A stretch of 64,000 bases of DNA from Pontitalea aquivivens (GTDB taxonomy: Bacteria; Pseudomonadota; Alphaproteobacteria; Rhodobacterales; Rhodobacteraceae): contig NZ_JBKFEY010000011.1 in the NCBI RefSeq assembly GCF_046507575.1, positions 1 to 64,000 on the forward strand, written 5' to 3'. Positions 24,944 through 32,201 of the stretch are shown here, in pieces; the first letter of the stretch is position 1, and each line of letters starts with the position of its first letter. The notes under the pieces were generated by a model, which worked only from the letters and a program-made list of their open reading frames with translations, was not told where the DNA came from and searched no databases. The translations under genes were made by a program, and so were the position numbers.

Positions 24944-24976
24944 GGAACCAAACGCGCGGCCAGAACGTTTGGTTCC
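24944..24976. promoter_or_regulatory. Palindromic, bidirectional EcfG promoter (phyR and nepR-ecfG)
   Basis: GGAACCAAACG (24944-24954) and CGTTTGGTTCC (24966-24976) are a perfect 11-bp inverted repeat around 11 bp. Read forward it gives GGAAC (24944-24948)-N17-CGTT (24966-24969), pointing to phyR. Read in reverse it gives GGAAC (24976-24972)-N17-CGTT (24954-24951), pointing to nepR. Two complete, interlocked EcfG promoters thus occupy the same 33 bp, so polymerase can probably load only one way at a time. Confidence 0.85.
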
Positions 24977-25002
24977 CGAAAAACATGAAAAGGGAGATTT
25001 TC

Positions 25003-25800
25003 ATGACCAATGACCTTGCCGGCGCCATTGCTGCCAACCTTCCCTATCTGCGCCGCTATGCGCGCGCGCTGACCGGCAGCCAGGGCAGCGGCGATCGCTT
25101 TGCCGCCGCCACGCTGGAAGCGATCCTGGCCGACACGGCGCCGTTCGCCGATGGCGTCGAACCCAAGGTTGCGCTGTTTCATGCGTTCCATCTGGTCTGG
25201 GCTTCGGCCGGGGCGCCCCTGGGCGAGGCGGACAGCGCCCTGGCCAAACGTGCCCAGCGCCATATGGCGCGGCTGACGCCGAACACGCGTGAGGCGCTTT
25301 TGCTGAACTCTCTCGAAGGGTTCCGGCCCGATCAGATCGCACGGATCATGCAGGTCGACACGGATGACGCTGCCGCGCTGATCGATATCGCCCTGGCCGA
25401 GATGGAAGTTTCAATCACCGGCAAGGTGATGATCATCGAGGATGAGGCGATCATCGCGATGGACATCCGCGCGATCGTCGAGGACATGGGCAATACCGTT
25501 ACAGGCGTTGCGCGCACCCGGTCCGAGGCGGTGGCGCTGGCCGCCAGCAACCGCCCCGATCTGATCCTGGCCGATATCCAGCTGGCCGACAATTCATCGG
25601 GGATCGATGCGGTCAACGACATCCTGGGCCAGTTCGATGAATTGCCGGTGATCTTCATCACGGCTTTCCCGGAACGGCTTCTGACCGGCGAACGCCCCGA
25701 ACCCGCTTTCCTGATTACCAAGCCCTACAGCGAGGATCAGGTGCGTTCCGCCGTCAGCCAGGCGATGTTCTTTGCCTCGACGGAAATGCTTGCGGCCTGA
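25003..25800 (+). CDS. phyR: General stress response regulator PhyR
   Basis: A 265-residue regulator with an N-terminal sigma-factor-like domain (about 1-135, with NLPYLRRYARALTGSQGSGD) that mimics EcfG, and a C-terminal receiver (about 140-260) with phospho-acceptor Asp191 in LILADIQLAD and Lys in ITKPYS. When phosphorylated it captures NepR and frees EcfG. The start at 25003 follows AAGGGAG; longer in-frame starts run through the promoter. It diverges from nepR and is transcribed from the palindromic EcfG promoter, a positive feedback arrangement. Confidence 0.95.
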   Translation: MTNDLAGAIAANLPYLRRYARALTGSQGSGDRFAAATLEAILADTAPFADGVEPKVALFHAFHLVWASAGAPLGEADSALAKRAQRHMARLTPNTREALLLNSLEGFRPDQIARIMQVDTDDAAALIDIALAEMEVSITGKVMIIEDEAIIAMDIRAIVEDMGNTVTGVARTRSEAVALAASNRPDLILADIQLADNSSGIDAVNDILGQFDELPVIFITAFPERLLTGERPEPAFLITKPYSEDQVRSAVSQAMFFASTEMLAA

Positions 25801-25826
25801 TCCCGCGGCATAGTCCCGACCAGCGG

Positions 25827-25855
25827 GCCCCGGCAGCTGCCGGGGCTTTCCTTTT
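25827..25855 (+). terminator. Terminator of phyR
   Basis: GCCCCGGCAGCTGCCGGGGC (25827-25846) is a perfect 20-base palindrome directly followed by TTTCCTTTT (25847-25855). It lies 27 bp after the phyR stop codon. Confidence 0.85.
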
Positions 25856-25871
25856 CGTGATCGGCGGTGGG

Positions 25872-25896
25872 GGAACGCAGGCGGCCGGGGGGTGTT
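25872..25896 (+). promoter_or_regulatory. Near-consensus EcfG-type promoter for the small exported protein
   Basis: GGAAC (25872-25876), a 16-bp spacer, then TGTT (25893-25896), one base off the CGTT consensus, lies between the phyR terminator and the next gene, 46 bp before its start codon. Confidence 0.55.
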
Positions 25897-25942
25897 TCCT
25901 TTGTATGGGCAGGCAGGCCTGCCAAAATGAAGGGAGATGAAA

Positions 25943-26440
25943 ATGTTCAGCAAGATCCTTATCCCGACCCTGTCGGCGGGGCTTATATCCGGGGCGGTCC
26001 TGGCCGAGGAGACCCCGATCAAGTCGATCGACGTTACCGCCGATATCGCCGTGATCGAGAATGCCGAAGCGGCAAAGTTCTGGGGCAATCTGGAAACCGA
26101 CCTTGAGGCTGCGATCGCCGCCGAAATCGCGCCGGATCGTCTGGTCGGCGCTAAGGGTGAGGGTTCGGAAATCACGGTCGATATCGACGAAATCGCTTTG
26201 TCCGACACCTGGGCGACCGTCACCGATCTGGGGGAATCGCGCCTGGTCGGTCAGGTCAACGTGACCAGCCAGACCGATAATTCCAAATTCGACGGGTATG
26301 AGCTGAGCGTCGCCTTCAAGGATGCGCTGGTATTCCTGCCCGAAGGCGCCGATGTCACCCTGCTGACGCGCGACAGTGCCGAATATTACGCGGCCATGCT
26401 GCAGGCCTTTGCCGAACATGTCGTGGACCGGCTGAAATAA
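25943..26440 (+). CDS. Small exported protein of unknown function
   Basis: A 165-residue protein with a Sec signal peptide (about 1-21, cleaved after SGAVLA) and an acidic soluble remainder with no cysteine and no recognised domain. Acidic, beta-rich stretches (SEITVDIDEIALSD, LVGQVNVTSQTD) alternate with Ala-rich helical parts. ATGs exist at 25937 and 25943; the AGGGAG ribosome site touches the first and is 6 nt from the second, so 25943 is preferred. Its near-consensus EcfG promoter and position next to phyR suggest an envelope protein of the general stress response. No function can be assigned. Confidence 0.75.
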   Translation: MFSKILIPTLSAGLISGAVLAEETPIKSIDVTADIAVIENAEAAKFWGNLETDLEAAIAAEIAPDRLVGAKGEGSEITVDIDEIALSDTWATVTDLGESRLVGQVNVTSQTDNSKFDGYELSVAFKDALVFLPEGADVTLLTRDSAEYYAAMLQAFAEHVVDRLK

Positions 26441-26465
26441 GCCTGCATTCGCACGAAACCATTGC

Positions 26466-26544
26466 CCCGGACCTCCAGGTCCGGGCTTTTCATGCGTGTC
26501 CGCGGTGCTGCGGCATGAAAAACCGGGTCGGGCAAAGGACCCGG
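26466..26544. terminator. Terminator and nested inverted repeats
   Basis: CCCGGACCT (26466-26474) pairs with AGGTCCGGG (26477-26485) and is followed by CTTTT, a good plus-strand terminator for the exported-protein gene. Overlapping its T-run, TTTTCATGC (26487-26495) pairs with GCATGAAAA (26513-26521), and CCGGGTC (26523-26529) pairs with GACCCGG (26538-26544). The last two could insulate the next gene. The remaining bases to 26648 hold no other feature I can support. Confidence 0.7.
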
Positions 26545-26648
26545 CGAAAGGCGGCAGGATCAGCGGCTGTTCGAATGCGGGCCGCCCCGGCGCAGCTTGT
26601 TGCGCACGGGGCCCGGCTGCGCGAAGGTTGCGGGGAAAGGAAAGTGTC

Positions 26649-27521
26649 ATGGTGAACCGGATCTGGCTGCTTGTCAGCGGCATCGCGCAGCGTATGGAAC
26701 AGACCAACCTGTCGCTGGTGGCGGCGGGTGTGGCGTTTTATGCCATGTTCGCCATCTTTCCCGGCCTGACCGCGACGATCGCGATCTGGAGCATCGTGGC
26801 CGATCCGGGTGTGATCCGAAGCTATCTGACCGTTGCCGAGGATTTCATCCCTGCCGATGCCTATGCCATTGTGCTGGATCAGATCCTGGCCCTGCTGGCC
26901 GCACCCCGGGCGGCGCTGGGCTGGGGTACGGCGCTGTCCGTGCTGATCGCGCTGTTTTCGGCGCGGGCGGGCGTGGGGGCGCTGGTGCGCGCGCTGAACG
27001 TGATCCACGGCACCCGGCAGCGCAACACGCTTTGGGCGCTGGTGACCGGCTATGCCATGACCCTGGCGCTGGTAGGTGTGATGCTGGCGGCGCTGGCGAC
27101 CGTGGTGGTCGTGCCCATTGCGCTGCGGTTTTTGCCGCTTGGTCTTTTGAACGGCTGGTTTCTGTCGGCACTGCCCTGGGGGGCGATGCTGTTTCTGATG
27201 CTGACCGCGCTGGGCATCCTGTATCGCTATGGTCCCAATACAGAAGGCCACCGCGACCCGATCCTGACCTGGGGCGCGGTGGTGGCAACGCTTAGCTGGG
27301 CGGCGGCGTCATTGGCGTTCAGCTTTTACCTGACGAATTTCGGGGCCTATAACCGGGTCTACGGCTCGATCGGGGCGGTGATCGCGCTGTTGATGTGGCT
27401 GTATCTTTCCGCCTTTTCGGTTCTGCTGGGGGCGGCGCTGAACGCCGAACTGATGGCCCGGCGCCGTCGCGGTCAGAAATCGAAGGTTACCCCCTGTGCC
27501 AGCGGCAGTGCGGCGGAATAG
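26649..27521 (+). CDS. YihY/BrkB-family integral membrane protein
   Basis: A 290-residue inner-membrane protein with about six membrane spans and the family signatures VAAGVAFYAMFAIFPGLTA near the N-terminus and GAYNRVYGSIGAVIALLMW near the C-terminus. The family was once called ribonuclease BN by error; its true function is unknown. The start at 26649 follows GGGGAAAGGAAAG, and an upstream in-frame ATG (26496) lies in the hairpin region and is unlikely. Its 3' end overlaps the ALDH gene by 49 bp in convergent orientation. Confidence 0.88.
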   Translation: MVNRIWLLVSGIAQRMEQTNLSLVAAGVAFYAMFAIFPGLTATIAIWSIVADPGVIRSYLTVAEDFIPADAYAIVLDQILALLAAPRAALGWGTALSVLIALFSARAGVGALVRALNVIHGTRQRNTLWALVTGYAMTLALVGVMLAALATVVVVPIALRFLPLGLLNGWFLSALPWGAMLFLMLTALGILYRYGPNTEGHRDPILTWGAVVATLSWAAASLAFSFYLTNFGAYNRVYGSIGAVIALLMWLYLSAFSVLLGAALNAELMARRRRGQKSKVTPCASGSAAE

Positions 27522-28969
27522 TTGATCGTGTTGGTCTGGCGCCGCATATAGCCTTTCCACGCGTCCGACCCGCTTTCGCGCCCGCCGCCGGTTTCCTTTT
27601 CGCCGCCGAACGCCCCGCCGATTTCCGCACCCGACGGGCCGATGTTGACATTGGCGATCCCGCAATCCGACCCGGATGAGGACAGGAAGGCCCCCGCCTC
27701 GCGCATGTTCAGGGTAAAGATGCACGATGACAGGCCCTGCGGCACATCATTTTGCAGCGCGATGGCGTCTTCCAGCCGGTCATAGCCCAGAACGTACAGG
27801 ATCGGGGCAAAGGTTTCCTCGCGCACGCAGGCGGTCTGGCCCGGCATCTCGACCACGGCGGGTTCGACATAGGCACCGCCTTGCGGCCCCTTGGCGACGG
27901 CGCGGCCGCCATGAACCTTGCCGCCCTCGGCCCGGGCCTGTTCCAGCGTGGCCAGCATCCGGTCGCGTGCGGCATGGTCGATCAGCGGCCCCACCAGGGT
28001 CGTGGCCTTGCGCGGATCACCGATCGGCAGGCTGGCATAGACCTTGGTCAGCCGGGCGACCAGTGTTTCGCGGATATCGTTGTGCACGATCAGCCGCCGC
28101 AGGCTGGTGCAGCGCTGGCCTGCCGTGCCCACGGCGGAAAACACGATGGCGCGTACCGCCATGTCCAGATCGGCCGATGGCGCCACGATCATCGCATTGT
28201 TCCCGCCCAGTTCCAGGATCGAACGGCCAAAGCGTTCCGCCACCTTCGGTCCCACGATCCGTCCCATCCGGGTCGATCCCGTGGCCGAGATGATCGGAAC
28301 GTCAGGCGCGCTGACCAGCGCCTCGCCCAGCGCCGGGCCGCCGATGACCAGTTGCGCCAGCCCCGGGGGTGCGTCACCGAACCGGGCCATCGCGCGATCC
28401 AGGGCCTTCATCGCGGCGATTGCCGTCAATGGGGTCTTTTCCGAGGGTTTCCAGATGATCGGATCGCCGCAGACCAGCGCCAGCGCCGCGTTCCACGACC
28501 AGACCGCGACAGGAAAGTTGAACGCCGAGATGATCCCGACCGGCCCCATCGGATGCCAGCTTTCCATCATCCGGTGGCCGGGCCGTTCCGACGCGATCGT
28601 CAACCCGTAAAGCTGGCGCGACAGGCCCACGGCAAAGTCGCAGATGTCGATCATCTCCTGCACCTCGCCCAGGCCTTCCGAGGTGATCTTGCCGGCCTCC
28701 AGCGTGACCAGGGCGCCAAGCGCCTCTTTGGCGGTGCGCAATTCCTCGCCCAGCAGGCGGACCAGTTCGCCGCGGCGGGGGGCGGGCACGTCGCGCCAGC
28801 TGCGGAAGGCGGCCTGCGCGCGGGCGATCACGGCGGGCATATCGCTGGCCGGGGTTTCGCGCACACGGGCGATTTCGGCGCCATCAATGGGCGAATGCAC
28901 GGCAAGGCTGCCGCCGGTGATATCGGCGGATGTGATCCCGAGGGCGTTGAAAATGTCTTCGGTGGTCAT
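27473..28969 (-). CDS. amaB: ALDH7-type aldehyde dehydrogenase (probable alpha-aminoadipic semialdehyde dehydrogenase)
   Basis: A 498-residue NAD(P)-dependent aldehyde dehydrogenase with catalytic Cys287 in TAGQRCTSLRR, general-base Glu in LELGGNN, and the late stretch FAPILYVLGYD. The GQRCTSLRR and NVNIGPSGAEIGGAFGGEK segments resemble the ALDH7/AmaB group that oxidises alpha-aminoadipic semialdehyde (piperideine-6-carboxylate) to 2-aminoadipate in lysine breakdown. The start at 28969 follows GGGAGACTGAC. It begins 1 nt after the acyltransferase-like gene as the last gene of a four-gene operon with glutaryl-CoA dehydrogenase, which supports the lysine role. Confidence 0.85.
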   Translation of the reverse strand: MTTEDIFNALGITSADITGGSLAVHSPIDGAEIARVRETPASDMPAVIARAQAAFRSWRDVPAPRRGELVRLLGEELRTAKEALGALVTLEAGKITSEGLGEVQEMIDICDFAVGLSRQLYGLTIASERPGHRMMESWHPMGPVGIISAFNFPVAVWSWNAALALVCGDPIIWKPSEKTPLTAIAAMKALDRAMARFGDAPPGLAQLVIGGPALGEALVSAPDVPIISATGSTRMGRIVGPKVAERFGRSILELGGNNAMIVAPSADLDMAVRAIVFSAVGTAGQRCTSLRRLIVHNDIRETLVARLTKVYASLPIGDPRKATTLVGPLIDHAARDRMLATLEQARAEGGKVHGGRAVAKGPQGGAYVEPAVVEMPGQTACVREETFAPILYVLGYDRLEDAIALQNDVPQGLSSCIFTLNMREAGAFLSSSGSDCGIANVNIGPSGAEIGGAFGGEKETGGGRESGSDAWKGYMRRQTNTINYSAALPLAQGVTFDF

Positions 28970-28970
28970 G

Positions 28971-30002
28971 TCAGTCTCCCTGTGATGTGACTGTGGCGCG
29001 TTGCGCTTCAATCCCCATTGAGATGAGGAAGGGACGCGTGTTCTGGCGCTGTTGGAAATCGGTTTTCGACCCTGTTCCGGCCCAATTGGCCAGAATCAGC
29101 GACTGCGCCACCGCGCCGCCCAATGTCGTGCCGGGGCCGGTGATGATGAACAGATCGGGGGCGAATTCACGCGCGGCTGTGGCGATGGCACGGGTGAAAT
29201 CGTAGGGCCGGACCACCTGATGGCCCAGCGTGTAATTCCACAGGGCATCCGTATCGGTCGCCCCGGGCCACCAGATCGCGCCGCGCCCGTCGATCAGCGG
29301 GATCTTTGGCTGGCCGAACAGATCCGGGGCCAGGCGTGCGCGCCCCGCTTTGGCGATCGGGGCCTGAAGCGCGGTGTGAAACGCCGCATGGTTGGCAAGC
29401 CGCATCGGAAACCGACCCTGTTCCGGCGGAACAGCGGCTTCAAAGGCGGTAAGCCCGGCGTCATTCCCGGCCAGAACCAGCATCCCGCCAAGGTCGATCG
29501 ACAGACCCAGAACATGGCCCGGTCGCGCGTCGATGTCCGCCACCAGCGACAGAAGTTCCGCCTTGCGGGTCAGGTTCGGGACCCAGTCTTCGGCCATGAA
29601 GGGATGGATGATCTGGCCGCCGATCAGGGCGTCCTGCATCAACGTGCCCATGGTGTTGACGACGTGAAACCCCGCCTCGGGGCTTAGCGTGCCACCGCAG
29701 GCCAGCGCGGAATACCAGCCCATGGAATTGCCGGTGACGGCCACCACCTCGACCCCGTGCAGGGCACGGAAATCGGCCAGCGTTGCCGCATAGATCAGCG
29801 CCGAGGCATTGTCGCCCCGTGTGTGCCGCGCGACCGAATAGGCCGCGGCGCCGTCCAGCGCGGCAAGCGTTTCCTGCCCCAGGGCCGTGCGTTCCGCATC
29901 AAACCGCGCCAGCAGTGCGCGATCATGAAAATGTCGGCCCAGAACACCAAGTTCGGTCTTGGTATAAGTGCCCCGGCCGGGGCAGATGACCACCGCCTTC
30001 AT
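28971..30002 (-). CDS. FabD-like acyltransferase-fold protein lacking the malonyl-binding Arg
   Basis: A 343-residue protein with the malonyl-CoA:ACP transacylase fold. The nucleophile elbow is GNSMG (Ser93), the base is His209 in NHAAFHTA, a Gln in GHQVVRP matches FabD Gln250, and LVLAGN matches the FabD core. The Arg that binds the malonyl carboxylate in FabD (MRGKFMQ-type stretch) is Met118 here (TMGTLMQ), so malonyl is an unlikely substrate. It overlaps the E1 gene by four bases (ATGA) and ends 1 nt before the ALDH gene, so it belongs to the lysine-degradation operon. Its role is unknown: an acyl-CoA transferase or hydrolase acting on a pathway intermediate is possible. The start at 30002 is set by the overlap; an upstream ATG inside E1 is rejected. 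Confidence 0.75.
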   Translation of the reverse strand: MKAVVICPGRGTYTKTELGVLGRHFHDRALLARFDAERTALGQETLAALDGAAAYSVARHTRGDNASALIYAATLADFRALHGVEVVAVTGNSMGWYSALACGGTLSPEAGFHVVNTMGTLMQDALIGGQIIHPFMAEDWVPNLTRKAELLSLVADIDARPGHVLGLSIDLGGMLVLAGNDAGLTAFEAAVPPEQGRFPMRLANHAAFHTALQAPIAKAGRARLAPDLFGQPKIPLIDGRGAIWWPGATDTDALWNYTLGHQVVRPYDFTRAIATAAREFAPDLFIITGPGTTLGGAVAQSLILANWAGTGSKTDFQQRQNTRPFLISMGIEAQRATVTSQGD

Positions 30003-32182
30003 CGGCCGGTCAGCCGCAGCGCGGCCTCTTCGATGGCTTTGGCCGATGGCAGCGTCGCCGCATAGGCGGGGCCGGTGGCGATAAAGCAATCCTCGGCCAC
30101 GACGCGCGCAAGGGATTTGCGCCCGGCCTCGACCATCAGGGTCATCAATGCCTCGGACTGGCTGCCGGTGCGACGGCATTCATCCACGATGAGAATATGG
30201 TCACAGCCCTCTGTCGCGCCAAGCAGGGCGGCTTCGGGCAGGGGGGCCAGCCAGCGGATGTCGATCACACGGGCGTTCACGCCCTGCGCGGCCAGCGCCG
30301 CCTGGGCCTGGTGCGACAGGTAGCAGCCGTTGCCGTAGGACAGGATGGCAAGGTCCGTGCCCTGCCCGCTCTGGCCGATCTCACCCAAGGGAATGCGCTG
30401 ATCCGGGCTGGGATAGAGCCGCATCCAGCCCCCGTCCTTGTCGGCATGAAGATCGCGCATCGGATACAGCGCGATGGGTTCCACAAAGACGCAGACGCGC
30501 TGTTCCTGCCGCGCAAGGCGGACACATTCGCGCAGCATCATCGCCGCATCGGCCCCGTTGGACGGTACGGCAAGGATCAGCCCCGGGATGTCGCGCAGAA
30601 CGGCCAATGAATTATCATTATGAAAATGACCGCCAAACCCCTTCTGATAGCCCAGTCCCGCGATGCGCAGCACCATCGGGTTGGCGAACTGTCCGTTGGA
30701 AAAGAAAGGCAGGGTCGCCGCCTCGCCGCGGATCTGGTCTTCGGCATTGTGCAGATAGGCCAGGAACTGGATCTCGGGGATCGGCAGAAACCCGTTGTGC
30801 GCCAGCCCGATGCCAAGGCCAAGGATCGACTGTTCATCCAGCAGCGTGTCGATGACCCGGTCGGGGCCAAAGCGCGATTGCAGCTTTTGCGTCACGCCAT
30901 AGACCCCGCCCTTGCGGCCCACATCCTCGCCCATCAGCGCGATTTCGCGGTGTTCCAGCATCAGATCGGTCAGCGCCCAGTTCAGCAGTTTCGACATTGG
31001 CTGCGGTTCGGCCATTGCGGCCAGATCCGGGCCGAAGGCGGCGGCGCGGGCCTGCGCGTCGGGGCCGTTGCCGGGCTTGCAGGGCCGCGGCGGCGGGATC
31101 AGGCTGGCCATGACCTGCGCCGCGGTCTGCAGGCGGGGTCGGGTGACCGCCTGTTCCGCCACGCGTGTCACGCGGTCCAGCGTCTCGGTATAGATTTCCA
31201 GCGCCTGTGCCGGGGCCAGGGCGCCCGCCTGCTGCAACAGGCGTACGGAATGCAGCAGCGGGTCATTGGCCTCTTCGGCCTCGACCTCTTCGCGGGGCAT
31301 GTAGGTGGTGGGCAGGTCGGCACCGGCATGTCCATAAAGCCGCACGGTGCGCAGATGCAGAAACGCCGGTTTGCGGCGGCTTCGGACGTAATCGGCGGCC
31401 TCGGCCGCGATCTTGAACGTCTCATACAGGTCCAGCCCGTCGGCGGCGAAATACCGGATCCCCGGGCGCGCCTGCATCGATGCGGCGATCCAGCCCTTGG
31501 GCGTTTTCGTGGAAATGCCGATGCCGTTGTCTTCGCAGACGAACAGAATCGGCATGGGCAGGGCCTGATACGCGGTCCAGCCGGCCGTGTTGAATGCCCC
31601 CTGCGCGGTGGAATGGTTGGCCGAAGCATCACCGAACGAACACATCACGATCGCATCTTCGGGCAGGGCGCGGTGTTCGGGCGGGTGGCGGCGGGCAAGG
31701 CCCAGCGAATGGGCCACACCCACGGCCTTTGGCAGATGGCTGGCGATGGTTGAGGTCTGCGGCGGGATCGCCAGCGCCTTTGACCCCAGAACCTTGTGCC
31801 GTCCGCCTGAAACCGGATCTTCGGATGACGAGGCAAAGGACAGAAGCATGTCCCAGGTCATGGTCTGGCCGGGCACCTGATCAGCGCGGGCAATCTGAAA
31901 GGCCGCGTCGCGATAATGCAGAAAGGCCATGTCGGTGGGCCGCAGCGCATGGGCGACGGCGGCCATCCCCTCATGTCCCGATGACCCGATCGTATAGAAC
32001 CCCTGGCCTGCCTTCTGCATCGCCCGGCTGGTGCGGTCCAGCGCGCGGCTTAGACACTGGGCGCGGAACAGGCGCACCGCATCGGGTACCAAAAGCCCTG
32101 GAACAGGGTCTTTTCCAACGGGAAAATCCTGCGCCGCAACGCGACGCAGGAAGTTTTCATGAACGATCTGGGAACGTGGCAT
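29999..32182 (-). CDS. 2-oxoacid dehydrogenase E1, alpha and beta fused; probable 2-oxoadipate dehydrogenase
   Basis: A 727-residue thiamine-diphosphate enzyme joining a branched-chain/pyruvate-type E1 alpha half (about 30-350; TPP-binding stretch from GDASANHS to FVCEDN) and an E1 beta half (about 385-727; LMGEDVGRKGGVYGVTQKL, LPIPEIQFLAYLHNAEDQ). Such E1s decarboxylate a 2-oxoacid and pass the acyl group to lipoyl-E2. Lying between glutaryl-CoA dehydrogenase and an ALDH7-type enzyme, its likely substrate is 2-oxoadipate, giving glutaryl groups. In animals that step uses an OGDH-type E1 (DHTKD1), so a BCKDH-type fused E1 would be a different solution. No E2 or E3 gene is nearby. It starts 19 bp after gcdH behind AAAGGGAC. 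Confidence 0.82.
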   Translation of the reverse strand: MPRSQIVHENFLRRVAAQDFPVGKDPVPGLLVPDAVRLFRAQCLSRALDRTSRAMQKAGQGFYTIGSSGHEGMAAVAHALRPTDMAFLHYRDAAFQIARADQVPGQTMTWDMLLSFASSSEDPVSGGRHKVLGSKALAIPPQTSTIASHLPKAVGVAHSLGLARRHPPEHRALPEDAIVMCSFGDASANHSTAQGAFNTAGWTAYQALPMPILFVCEDNGIGISTKTPKGWIAASMQARPGIRYFAADGLDLYETFKIAAEAADYVRSRRKPAFLHLRTVRLYGHAGADLPTTYMPREEVEAEEANDPLLHSVRLLQQAGALAPAQALEIYTETLDRVTRVAEQAVTRPRLQTAAQVMASLIPPPRPCKPGNGPDAQARAAAFGPDLAAMAEPQPMSKLLNWALTDLMLEHREIALMGEDVGRKGGVYGVTQKLQSRFGPDRVIDTLLDEQSILGLGIGLAHNGFLPIPEIQFLAYLHNAEDQIRGEAATLPFFSNGQFANPMVLRIAGLGYQKGFGGHFHNDNSLAVLRDIPGLILAVPSNGADAAMMLRECVRLARQEQRVCVFVEPIALYPMRDLHADKDGGWMRLYPSPDQRIPLGEIGQSGQGTDLAILSYGNGCYLSHQAQAALAAQGVNARVIDIRWLAPLPEAALLGATEGCDHILIVDECRRTGSQSEALMTLMVEAGRKSLARVVAEDCFIATGPAYAATLPSAKAIEEAALRLTGR

Positions 32183-32201
32183 AAGTCCCTTTCTGTGATC
32201 C

